NCBI GenBank assembly: GCA_037128295.1
Contig: JBAXWR010000057.1
Span: 1-33,037 of the forward strand
Source: JAAFHB01 sp037128295
Lineage (GTDB): Bacteria; Bacteroidota; Bacteroidia; Bacteroidales; Prolixibacteraceae
Direction of reading: 5' to 3'
Length of the DNA stretch: 33,037 nt
Made by a program: the position numbers and the translations under genes. How positions within the stretch are numbered: position 1 is the first letter of the stretch; each line of letters opens with the position of its first letter. The notes under the pieces are model-generated. The model was not told the DNA's origin. It saw only the letters and a program-made list of their open reading frames with translations, and searched no databases. This document shows, in pieces, positions 24,734 to 31,483 of this stretch.

Positions 24734-26656
24734 ATGAAAATCGGCATGAAAAAAATTTACCTCCTTTTAACAGTTACCCTACTGATTGCAACAGATGCAA
24801 TCACACAAGCCCAAAACGTGGGCATTAACTCTACAGGCGCAACCCCGGATGCAAGCGCTATGCTCGATGTAAGTTCCACTACCAAAGGGTTTCTTGCACC
24901 CCGCATGTTAACATCCGAGCGCACAGGAATTTCCTCGCCTGCCACAGGGCTAATAGTTTATCAGACAGATGGGACTCCTGGCTATTATTACAATAGCGGG
25001 ACTTCTATTTCTCCGGTCTGGATCCGCATTTCATCCAACACTGGTACTGTAACCAGCATAGATGCTTCCGGCGGAACAACAGGAATGACATTCAGCGGTG
25101 GTCCCATTACAACAAGTGGGTCATTGACTTTAGGTGGTACACTGGCTGTTGCCAACGGCGGTACAGGAGCAACTTCGGCTCTCACCCAGGGAGGTGTAAT
25201 CTATGCCAGCACTACCACAGCGATGGCATCAACAGCAATAGGTACTTCAGGCTATCTGCTTAAATCCAATGGTTCTGCTGCTCCAGCTTGGCTATCGACT
25301 GTACCAGTTGCCAACGGTGGTACAGGCGGCACAACCGCTGCATTAGCCCGAACGAGTCTCGGTGCAGCAGCTTTGGGTGCCAACACTGACATCACGAGCC
25401 TGAGCGGTCTCACTACTGACATCACAGTGGCACAAGGCGGAACAGGAGCCTCCACTTTAACAGGCTATGTGAAGGGAAGCGGTACAACTGCCATGACCGC
25501 TTCTGCCACGATTCCAGTGGCAGATATATCTGGAACTTTGCCTGTTGCCAATGGCGGAACTGGCGGCACAACCGCTGCATTAGCCCGTACCAGTCTCGGC
25601 GTAGCAGCTTCGGGTGCTAACACTGATATCCTCAGCCTGAGCGGACTCACTACGGACATCACAGTGGCACAGGGCGGCACAGGAGTCTCCACTCTAACCG
25701 GCTATGTTAAGGGAAGCGGTGCAACTGCCATGACAGCCTCCACCACGATTCCGGTGGCTGATCTATCTGGAACTTTGCCTGTTGCCAATGGCGGAACGGG
25801 CGGCACAACCGCTGCATTAGCACGTACGAGTCTCGGGGTGGCAGCTTCGGGCGCCAATACTGACATTCTCAGCCTGGGCGGACTCACTACGGACATCACA
25901 GTGGCACAGGGCGGCACAGGAGCCTCCACTTTAACCGGCTATGTAAAGGGAACCGGTACAACTGCCATGACAGCCTCTGCTACTGTTCCGGTGGCTGATA
26001 TTTCCGGAACCTTGCCGGTAGCCAAAGGCGGTACCGGAACAGCTACGGCTCCAACTCAGGGAGGTATCGTTTATGCATCTTCCGCATCAGCCTATTCCTC
26101 TACCGCAGCAGGTACAACAGGGCAGGTGCTTACCAGTAATGGAGCTTCTGCACCAACCTGGTCAACCACGACATATAGTGTGGGAGATTTGGCTTATGGA
26201 GGTATTGTATTTTTTGTTGACGATACCGGGCAACACGGATTAGTCTGTCCTATTAGTGATACATTTTCTTCATATGTTTGGGCTAATGCTGCAGATGTAA
26301 GTACTCTTGCTTCTGCAAGGGGCGTAAACGGAGGTTACATCAACACTCTATTAATTGTCAGCCAATATAGGAGTTCTAATTGTGCGGCAAAATTATGCAT
26401 GCAGTTCTATACTGTCTTAAATGGCATTAATTATGGTGGTTGGTATCTTCCTGACATCGACGAATTGTATTATATGTACGCCAATAAAGCTGCAATAGTT
26501 GCCGCAGGAGGAACTCCATTCTTATCTGTAAATTATTGGTCTTCTAACGAGAATACATCATCCACGGCTTATGCCTTAAACATGGGTAATGGTACTCAAA
26601 GTAGTACCCTAACTAAGATAACTACGTGTCCGGTAAGGGCGATTCGTCAATTTTAA
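24734..26656 (+). CDS. tail-fibre-like surface protein with 79-residue repeats and C-terminal DUF1566/Lcl-like domain
   Basis: The 640-residue protein has a signal peptide (1-26) and an N-terminal motif common in Bacteroidota fibre-like proteins ('VGINSTGATPDASAMLDVSSTTKGF' pattern, about 30-95). Three 79-residue repeats (191-427) follow, rich in Gly, Thr and Ala with 'VANGGTGGTTAALARTSLG' and 'ITVAQGGTGASTLTGYVKG', phage-tail-fibre style. The C-terminal domain (about 481-640; 'YGGIVFFVDDTGQHGLVCP', 'GWYLPDIDELYYMY', 'YWSSNE', 'CPVRAIRQF') fits DUF1566/Lcl, a C-type-lectin-like adhesive fold. No T9SS tail is seen. It probably binds a surface or glycan. A second ATG at 24746 is possible. Confidence 0.82.
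   Translation: MKIGMKKIYLLLTVTLLIATDAITQAQNVGINSTGATPDASAMLDVSSTTKGFLAPRMLTSERTGISSPATGLIVYQTDGTPGYYYNSGTSISPVWIRISSNTGTVTSIDASGGTTGMTFSGGPITTSGSLTLGGTLAVANGGTGATSALTQGGVIYASTTTAMASTAIGTSGYLLKSNGSAAPAWLSTVPVANGGTGGTTAALARTSLGAAALGANTDITSLSGLTTDITVAQGGTGASTLTGYVKGSGTTAMTASATIPVADISGTLPVANGGTGGTTAALARTSLGVAASGANTDILSLSGLTTDITVAQGGTGVSTLTGYVKGSGATAMTASTTIPVADLSGTLPVANGGTGGTTAALARTSLGVAASGANTDILSLGGLTTDITVAQGGTGASTLTGYVKGTGTTAMTASATVPVADISGTLPVAKGGTGTATAPTQGGIVYASSASAYSSTAAGTTGQVLTSNGASAPTWSTTTYSVGDLAYGGIVFFVDDTGQHGLVCPISDTFSSYVWANAADVSTLASARGVNGGYINTLLIVSQYRSSNCAAKLCMQFYTVLNGINYGGWYLPDIDELYYMYANKAAIVAAGGTPFLSVNYWSSNENTSSTAYALNMGNGTQSSTLTKITTCPVRAIRQF
25304..26014 (+). repeat. three 237-bp tandem repeats in the fibre-like gene
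   Basis: Units start at 25304, 25541 and 25778, and a degenerate fourth begins at 26015. Each codes 79 residues. Copies 2 and 3 are most alike, suggesting recent expansion or gene conversion. Confidence 0.92.
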
Positions 26657-26658
26657 TT

Positions 26659-26886
26659 ACATATCATATTTTCTCCAATGCAGTTACAATTCCCGCCAAA
26701 GCCGAAGAGAAGTGGAGCGTGGACTATGGCAAAGTAACCCCATTGCTCGTAAAAGCGATACAGGAACAGCAGGCCAACATTCAAAAGCTGCAAACTACCA
26801 TCGAAGCTCAGCAAAAACAAATCGACGAGCTGAAGAAAATGGTGGAAATGATGATGAAAAAAATAGGGTTGGCGAAGGCCGAATAA
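26659..26886 (+). pseudogene. orphan C-terminal coiled-coil fragment of a fibre-type protein
   Basis: Directly after the stop of the fibre-like gene, in another frame, lies a 75-residue stretch with protein-like character. It reads 'FSNAVTIPAKAEEKWSVDYGKVTPLLVKAIQEQQ' (quoted as a pattern), then a heptad coiled coil (IQKLQTTIEAQQKQIDELKKMVEMM). This is the usual C-terminus of Bacteroidota fibre/endosialidase-chaperone-type proteins (VDYxxLxPxLxKAIQEQQ). There is no ATG at its head. I read it as the left-over end of an ancestral gene whose C-terminus was replaced by the DUF1566-like domain. Programmed frameshifting seems less likely because a stop precedes it. Confidence 0.65.
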
Positions 26887-26925
26887 CTTATTTAATGATC
26901 ATTGAATCAATTAAATACAAACATA

Positions 26926-28599
26926 ATGAAATTGACATTATTTACAATCGCAATTGTAGCATTAGCACTGGCCTCCATGGGGCAGATTATCTACAACAAT
27001 GGCGCCAGGATAACGACCAGAACCGATGGGACCCAGGATTACTGGGTGGTATCAAGTGGTGCCTTTACCCTCCAAAGCGAAAGTGCCACCGACCTGGCCA
27101 CTTTCGGCAACCTCGAAATCAAGACAGGTGCCTCGCTTGCGCTCACTTCTTCCACGTGCCTTACGGTAAACGGCACTTTAACAAACGGTGCAGGAGTCAC
27201 CGGGTTAACCATCCCAAGCACTTCAACCAAGACAGCTTCGTTGATGATTTTGGGAAGTACCGTGGCATCGGGTACGGCAGAACGGTACATGACCCCATCA
27301 AAATGGCATGTTGTGGCTGCCCCTGCCAGCGAAACCCTGAGTGGTTTTTTAACCCGGAATTTAATTATCCCCAAGATTACCGGTACTGGTTTTGACGGGA
27401 CACTATTGGGCATGATGGATTATAATACAGGTGATAATAAATGGAACGGGTATTTTACCACAGCGACAGGTGCGAACTTCTTGCCTGGAAATGGGTATAT
27501 GGTACGTATCGAACCTGATGCTATAGAATCCCTGGTTTTTAAAGGGACATTAAATGCCGGTGCCACCAATGTAACGGTTACTTCGGGCTGGAACTGCATC
27601 GGCAACCCGTTCACCACCGCGATACAAATCAGCAACGGCACAAACGCATTCCTGTACCAAAACACCTTAAACACCCTTGAATCAACAATTGATCCAAGTC
27701 ATTTCGGTGTCTATTCTTGGAACGATGTATCGAAAGCGTATGATGTTATCAATGAAGCTAGTGCAGCAAGTTACGCACAATCGGGGCAGGGATTTTTTGT
27801 AAAAGCCAAAACAGGGCTTGTTACGTCGGGAGATACCAAAAACGATTTTGTGTCGTTTACACCGGCCATGCAGATCCATAATACCGCATTGGTATTTAAA
27901 GCTGTAACGCTCCCCTACCCTTCCATTAAACTATTGGCCACCAGCAACGAGGCAAAAGCTTCGACTGACATCAAGTTTATCGATGGCACCACCAACGGTC
28001 TCGACAGGGGCTGGGATGCGGGCATCTTAAAAGCCGGAGCGCCGTTTTCGGTTTATACCAAACTTGTAGAAGACAATGGTGTAGAGTTCCAATTGCAGTG
28101 CCTCCCCAACTCTGGTTTTAGCAAAATCATCATCCCCATCGGTATCGACTCCAAGGTAGGAGGCGAAATTGTCTTCTCTGTCCAAGCTGTCCAATTAGAC
28201 CCCACCTGCAAGGTGATTTTGGAAGACAGGCTAACCAACACATTCACTGATCTTTCCACAAGTACCTATAAAGCTGCCATCGTTGCCAATACAGCCGGTA
28301 CAGGGAGGTTCTACCTTCACACGGGCGATATCGTGAGTGGCCGCGAAGATCAGTTGCTTGCAGGTGGTAAGATAAATGCCTATGCGAAAGGCAATATGGA
28401 AATCAGGGTACTTGGCGTAGTTAGCGAAGGTGCAATTGCTACGTTGGTCAATGGTTTGGGTCAGGTGGTGCTAACAAAGAAATTGGGTGCCGGTAACCTG
28501 AATATCATTGGCCTCCCCAACCTGAGCAGCGGTCTTTATTTGCTGCACATCGAAAACAATGGCACGCCACAAACAATTAAGGTGATAGTGAGGAAGTAA
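26926..28599 (+). CDS. secreted protein with type IX secretion C-terminal sorting domain
   Basis: I start it at the ATG at 26926, which begins a clean signal peptide (about 1-19); a TTG 8 codons upstream is less likely. The 557-residue product is beta-rich, with repeated patterns such as 'LPGNGYMVRI' and 'GWNCIGNPFTTAI' typical of exported Bacteroidota surface proteins. The last 75 or so residues ('LVNGLGQVVL', 'LPNLSSGLYLLHI', 'IKVIVRK') form a type A T9SS sorting domain, so it is exported through T9SS and either released or anchored. It lies downstream of the fibre-like gene with no clear terminator between, so the two are probably co-transcribed. Function unknown. Confidence 0.88.
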   Translation: MKLTLFTIAIVALALASMGQIIYNNGARITTRTDGTQDYWVVSSGAFTLQSESATDLATFGNLEIKTGASLALTSSTCLTVNGTLTNGAGVTGLTIPSTSTKTASLMILGSTVASGTAERYMTPSKWHVVAAPASETLSGFLTRNLIIPKITGTGFDGTLLGMMDYNTGDNKWNGYFTTATGANFLPGNGYMVRIEPDAIESLVFKGTLNAGATNVTVTSGWNCIGNPFTTAIQISNGTNAFLYQNTLNTLESTIDPSHFGVYSWNDVSKAYDVINEASAASYAQSGQGFFVKAKTGLVTSGDTKNDFVSFTPAMQIHNTALVFKAVTLPYPSIKLLATSNEAKASTDIKFIDGTTNGLDRGWDAGILKAGAPFSVYTKLVEDNGVEFQLQCLPNSGFSKIIIPIGIDSKVGGEIVFSVQAVQLDPTCKVILEDRLTNTFTDLSTSTYKAAIVANTAGTGRFYLHTGDIVSGREDQLLAGGKINAYAKGNMEIRVLGVVSEGAIATLVNGLGQVVLTKKLGAGNLNIIGLPNLSSGLYLLHIENNGTPQTIKVIVRK

Positions 28600-28642
28600 T
28601 TAAAGAATTAAAAATTAAAGAATTAAAAATTAAAGAATTAAG
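28600..28642. repeat. 15-bp AT-rich tandem repeat
   Basis: TTAAAGAATTAAAAA is repeated at 28600 and 28615 with a partial third copy from 28630. It sits directly after the stop codon of the T9SS-exported protein. Confidence 0.9.
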
Positions 28643-28653
28643 AATTGCTGTAG

Positions 28654-28679
28654 GGGCGGACCTGTGTGTCCGCCCTTTT
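28654..28679 (+). terminator. GC-rich hairpin followed by T run
   Basis: GGGCGGAC (28654-28661) and GTCCGCCC (28668-28675) form a perfect 8-bp stem with a CTGTGT loop, followed by TTTT. It is well placed to end the fibre/T9SS operon. The sequence also resembles a palindromic repeat that I recall as dispersed in Bacteroidota genomes. Confidence 0.75.
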
Positions 28680-28685
28680 ACATAA

Positions 28686-28772
28686 ATGTCCGCCTTTTGC
28701 CATTTCCATGTCCGCCTTTTGCCATTTCCAAATCCGCCTTTTGCCATTTCCATATCCGCACTTTCCATTTCC
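28686..28772. repeat. 22-bp tandem repeats (TCCGCCTTTTGCCATTTCC type)
   Basis: Units start at 28686, 28708, 28730 and 28752. The first two are identical, the third differs at its start, and the fourth is 21 bp and degenerate. They follow the terminator hairpin, whose right arm shares GTCCGCC with the units, so the array may have grown from it. Confidence 0.88.
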
Positions 28773-28774
28773 TG

Positions 28775-28963
28775 GGATTCCATACCACGGTTTTTACGTT
28801 CGATCACTTCGTGATCGGAAGGTTTGTTTCGTTTTCCACTCCTTTTCCCATAAAAAAACTTTACCTAGGCATCATTTCTTGATCTACATCAAGATTATTT
28901 CGCAGAATATTCTTTTCATTTGTAACAGGTTTTTACTAAAACAACTTGTTCATAACAAATAAA
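28775..28963 (+). promoter_or_regulatory. duplicated promoter block, copy B
   Basis: This is a near-identical second copy of 24545-24733. The palindromic repeat is at 28801-28817, the FNR-type site at 28877-28894 and the -7 box TTCATTTG at 28915-28922. The 5'-UTR hairpin (AACAGGT at 28924-28930 with a downstream ACTTGTT) keeps pairing through a G-T pair despite changed bases. The duplication runs into what would be a start codon, here GTG at 28964, which opens a frame of only 11 codons. The first real gene downstream is the histidine kinase at 29138. From 28964 to 29137 I see no further gene. Confidence 0.75.
28877..28894. promoter_or_regulatory. FNR/Crp-type binding site B
   Basis: The 18 bases are identical to site A (TCTTGATCTACATCAAGA), at exactly the same distance from the -7 box (29.5 bp from palindrome centre to the first base of the box). 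Confidence 0.7.
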
Positions 28964-29137
28964 GTGAAAATCGACAAACCATCAACCCTCTCCGAATAAA
29001 TTGGAGATGACTATAACAAACAGTCTGCTCCGTTTTATAGTATGGGGATTTAAATCAATAAGATAGGAGATAAACGATGATTATCGAAAGCAGTCAATAC
29101 ACAAAGTGGTAATTTTTAATCGGTTTTTTTTACAATT

Positions 29138-30235
29138 ATGAGTACCGTGGAACATTTGGAACAGTTAATAGTTGACGGGCAGAATGATTCTACCGGATCA
29201 AATGTTGGGGATGAAGATCCGTTTCGCCTTCTCATCGAGCATAGCCACGATATCATTTATTCGCTTACCGCCAACGGGATTTTTACTTATGTTTCTCCTG
29301 TGTGGACCGAGCTTCTTGGACACCCTGTAAATGAGGTTATTGGAAAATCATTCCAGAATTTTGTGCATCCCGATGATGTACCAGCCTGCTTTGTTTGGTT
29401 GCAAAATGTGATCCAAAGCGGACAGCGTCAGGAGGGTATTGAGTACCGGGTACAACATCTGGATGGCAGATGGTTTTTACATACATCCAGCGCAGTTCCT
29501 TTTAAGGATGAAACAAATTCTATTACAGGGTATTATGGCATTGCTACTGATATTACCGAACGAAGGCGCGCATTGGAAGAAAAGATAGCGATGGAGCAAA
29601 AGCTTCTTTTGGCAATGCATACCGAAAAAGCCAGGGAGAGTGAAAGGGAATCTATTTCACGCGATCTTCACGACGATCTTGGCCAGTCCCTTACGGCCAT
29701 CAAAATCCATCTTGGATTTCTCCTTTCAAAAGTTTCAGATACCGAATCGGTCACGAAAATCAACAAAATCACGTCAATGGTCAGTGATTCAATTACATCC
29801 GTTAGGAGGATTACTGCCAGATTAAGACCGGAAATTCTTGATGAACTGGGTCTTGAGGCATCGTTACAATGGTATTCCAAAGAATTTGCTGAAAGGAACG
29901 GAATTGAAGTTAACCTCACGACTCTTCCCTGTTTAGACATACCTGCTGATTCTTCACTTGCTATTTTCAGGATAATTCAGGAGTCGCTGACCAATATTTC
30001 GAGACATGCCAAGGCAACCCGGGTCTATATTTCTTTGAGCAAGACAAATGAATCAATCAACATCAGGATTTCCGATAATGGTATTGGGATCGGGAAAGAT
30101 GATATAGAATCAAAAACATCGTTTGGGATACTAAGTATGAAAGAAAGGGCACGTTCGTTGGGTGGATCTTTTAATATTTACGGTGAAATAGGGCATGGCA
30201 CCGTAATAACGATTGTTATACCTGTAATAGACTAG
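29138..30235 (+). CDS. cytoplasmic PAS-domain sensor histidine kinase (NarX/DegS type)
   Basis: The 365-residue protein has a PAS domain with PAC tail (about 27-142; 'LIEHSHDIIYSLTANGIFTYVSP', 'GYYGIATDITERR'). A HisKA_3 helix pair follows with the phospho-acceptor H178 in SRDLHDDLGQSL, then an HATPase domain with N-box residue N286, G1 box DNGIGIG (313-319) and GHGT (352-355). There is no membrane segment, so the signal is internal: a PAS-bound ligand, heme or flavin, undetermined. Its response regulator starts 7 bp after its stop. Promoter block B with the FNR-type site lies upstream. Confidence 0.93.
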   Translation: MSTVEHLEQLIVDGQNDSTGSNVGDEDPFRLLIEHSHDIIYSLTANGIFTYVSPVWTELLGHPVNEVIGKSFQNFVHPDDVPACFVWLQNVIQSGQRQEGIEYRVQHLDGRWFLHTSSAVPFKDETNSITGYYGIATDITERRRALEEKIAMEQKLLLAMHTEKARESERESISRDLHDDLGQSLTAIKIHLGFLLSKVSDTESVTKINKITSMVSDSITSVRRITARLRPEILDELGLEASLQWYSKEFAERNGIEVNLTTLPCLDIPADSSLAIFRIIQESLTNISRHAKATRVYISLSKTNESINIRISDNGIGIGKDDIESKTSFGILSMKERARSLGGSFNIYGEIGHGTVITIVIPVID

Positions 30236-30242
30236 GAAGCCC

Positions 30243-30869
30243 ATGAAAATTCTTATTTGTGATGATCATAAAATCGTGCGTGAAGGGCTCAGGCAGATAC
30301 TTCAGCAACTTTCGGAAGAACCAATAACCGAAGAGGCTTCCAATTCCGATGAAGCGTTTGCCCTCTTAAAGAAAGATACTTTCGATATTGTTTTACTTGA
30401 CATTTCGCTTCCTGGCCTAAATGGCATTGATGTTCTTCAAACTATAAAAGAAAAATGGCCTTCAACGAACGTGCTGATGTTAAGCATGCATCTTCCGGAA
30501 GTGTTTGCTTTGCGTGCCATTAAGCTTGGAGCGTCGGGGTACCTTACAAAAGATACAGCTTCGGAAGAACTTTTGGCAGCGGTAAAAAAAATTGCCAATG
30601 GCGAAAAATACATTTCTGCATCGGTTGAAGATATTCTCCTTCAACAACTTGCCAATGATAAACCTGCAAAAAAACACGATTCCCTCTCACGCCGTGAGTT
30701 TGAGATCATGATAAGACTTGCCAATGGGAAGACTCTATCGGAAATCGGAAACGAATTTTCAATCTCCAACAAAACCGTGGGCACCTACAGGACCAGGATC
30801 TTGGAGAAGATGAACCTCACGAAAAATATTGAGCTTACCTGGTACTGTATGGAAAACAGGCTGATTTAA
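30243..30869 (+). CDS. NarL/FixJ-type response regulator
   Basis: The 208-residue protein has a receiver domain with acidic D7/D8, phosphorylation site D53 (LLDISLPG) and K103 (YLTKD). A LuxR-type helix-turn-helix follows (about 144-205; 'LSRREFEIMIRLANGKTLSEIG', 'SNKTVGTYRTRILEKM'). It is the cognate partner of the kinase just upstream (7-bp gap) and should bind DNA as a phosphorylated dimer. Target sites are unknown; repeats at 30963-31025 are candidates. Confidence 0.94.
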   Translation: MKILICDDHKIVREGLRQILQQLSEEPITEEASNSDEAFALLKKDTFDIVLLDISLPGLNGIDVLQTIKEKWPSTNVLMLSMHLPEVFALRAIKLGASGYLTKDTASEELLAAVKKIANGEKYISASVEDILLQQLANDKPAKKHDSLSRREFEIMIRLANGKTLSEIGNEFSISNKTVGTYRTRILEKMNLTKNIELTWYCMENRLI

Positions 30870-30889
30870 TGCTATTATGTACCTGAACG

Positions 30890-30932
30890 TGATAGTCTGA
30901 CTTGAAATCAGGTTATCAAACAGCAGGCTGTT
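30890..30932. other. paired inverted repeats downstream of the response regulator
   Basis: TGATAGTCTGA (30890-30900) and TCAGGTTATCA (30908-30918) form an 11-bp stem with two G-T pairs. AACAGC-AG-GCTGTT (30919-30932) follows at once. No strong T run follows, so attenuator, partial terminator or operator are all possible. Confidence 0.5.
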
Positions 30933-30962
30933 ACCAATAGTCAGGCTATCAATAAACCCCAT

Positions 30963-31025
30963 GTAAGATATTTCTTACAAATATTTAAACCATTTCTTAC
31001 AAAAGTTTAAACCATTTCTTACAAA
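30963..31025. promoter_or_regulatory. candidate regulator-binding array: palindrome plus three 22-bp-spaced repeats
   Basis: GTAAGA-TATT-TCTTAC (30963-30978) is a perfect palindrome. ATTTCTTACAAA occurs three times, at 30970, 30992 and 31014, in exact 22-bp steps, close to two helical turns, linked by near-identical TTTAAACC. The array ends about 50 bp before the stand-alone receiver gene. A regulator binding on one face of the helix, possibly the LuxR-type protein upstream, would fit. Confidence 0.55.
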
Positions 31026-31072
31026 CTGCAACTTTTTAAGCTGATACTTTTAGCTGTTTAAAAAACATTACA

Positions 31073-31483
31073 GTGAAGGTATTGATAGCCGATGATTCCG
31101 AATTGATTCTTGAAACACTACGAGAGATGCTTGGCCGTTTCGGGCAGGTGGAGATTGTTGCGTCGTGCCACAACGGAACCGATGCGTTAAAAGGCATACA
31201 GGCACTAAAACCCAACCTGGCTATTGCCGATCTAAAAATGCCCGGGCTGACCGGTCTCGAGGTCTTGAGCCAGATCAGGAAAGAGAACCACTCAACACGA
31301 TTCATTATCCTTACTTTTTATTCATCAGTCTATTACCGGCAGCAAGCGATTTTAGCCGGTGCCGACTATTTCTTTTCGAAATCGGATGATTTTGAGAAAA
31401 TCGCTGTGGTGCTGGAGGAGATGCTGATGAAAGAGGAAAGCGATAAAATCAAAAAAACAACAACCAACAATTATACAACATGA
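31073..31483 (+). CDS. stand-alone receiver-domain protein
   Basis: The 136-residue protein starts with GTG and is a complete CheY-like receiver: D7/D8, D53 (IADLKMPG), T81 and K103 (FFSKSDD). The C-terminal 15 residues are polar and there is no output domain. It may act by protein contact or serve as phosphate sink for the kinase upstream. Its TGA stop overlaps the ATG of the following surface-protein gene (ATGA at 31480-31483), implying coupled translation. Confidence 0.9.
   Translation: MKVLIADDSELILETLREMLGRFGQVEIVASCHNGTDALKGIQALKPNLAIADLKMPGLTGLEVLSQIRKENHSTRFIILTFYSSVYYRQQAILAGADYFFSKSDDFEKIAVVLEEMLMKEESDKIKKTTTNNYTT

Noticed and set aside
24988..25929. A series of minus-strand frames with similar products
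   Set aside because: Their similarity merely mirrors the 237-bp repeats of the fibre-like gene on the other strand.
26712..27395. A 227-codon plus-strand frame overlapping the start of the T9SS-exported protein
   Set aside because: It reads out of frame through the coiled-coil fragment and the signal peptide of the real gene, and its product has no domain character.
28686..28772. A possible small CRISPR array
   Set aside because: The 22-bp units are directly adjacent without unique spacers, and no cas genes are present.
28664..28962. Short plus-strand frames in the region after the T9SS-exported gene
   Set aside because: They consist of translated 22-bp repeats and promoter sequence and have no protein character.
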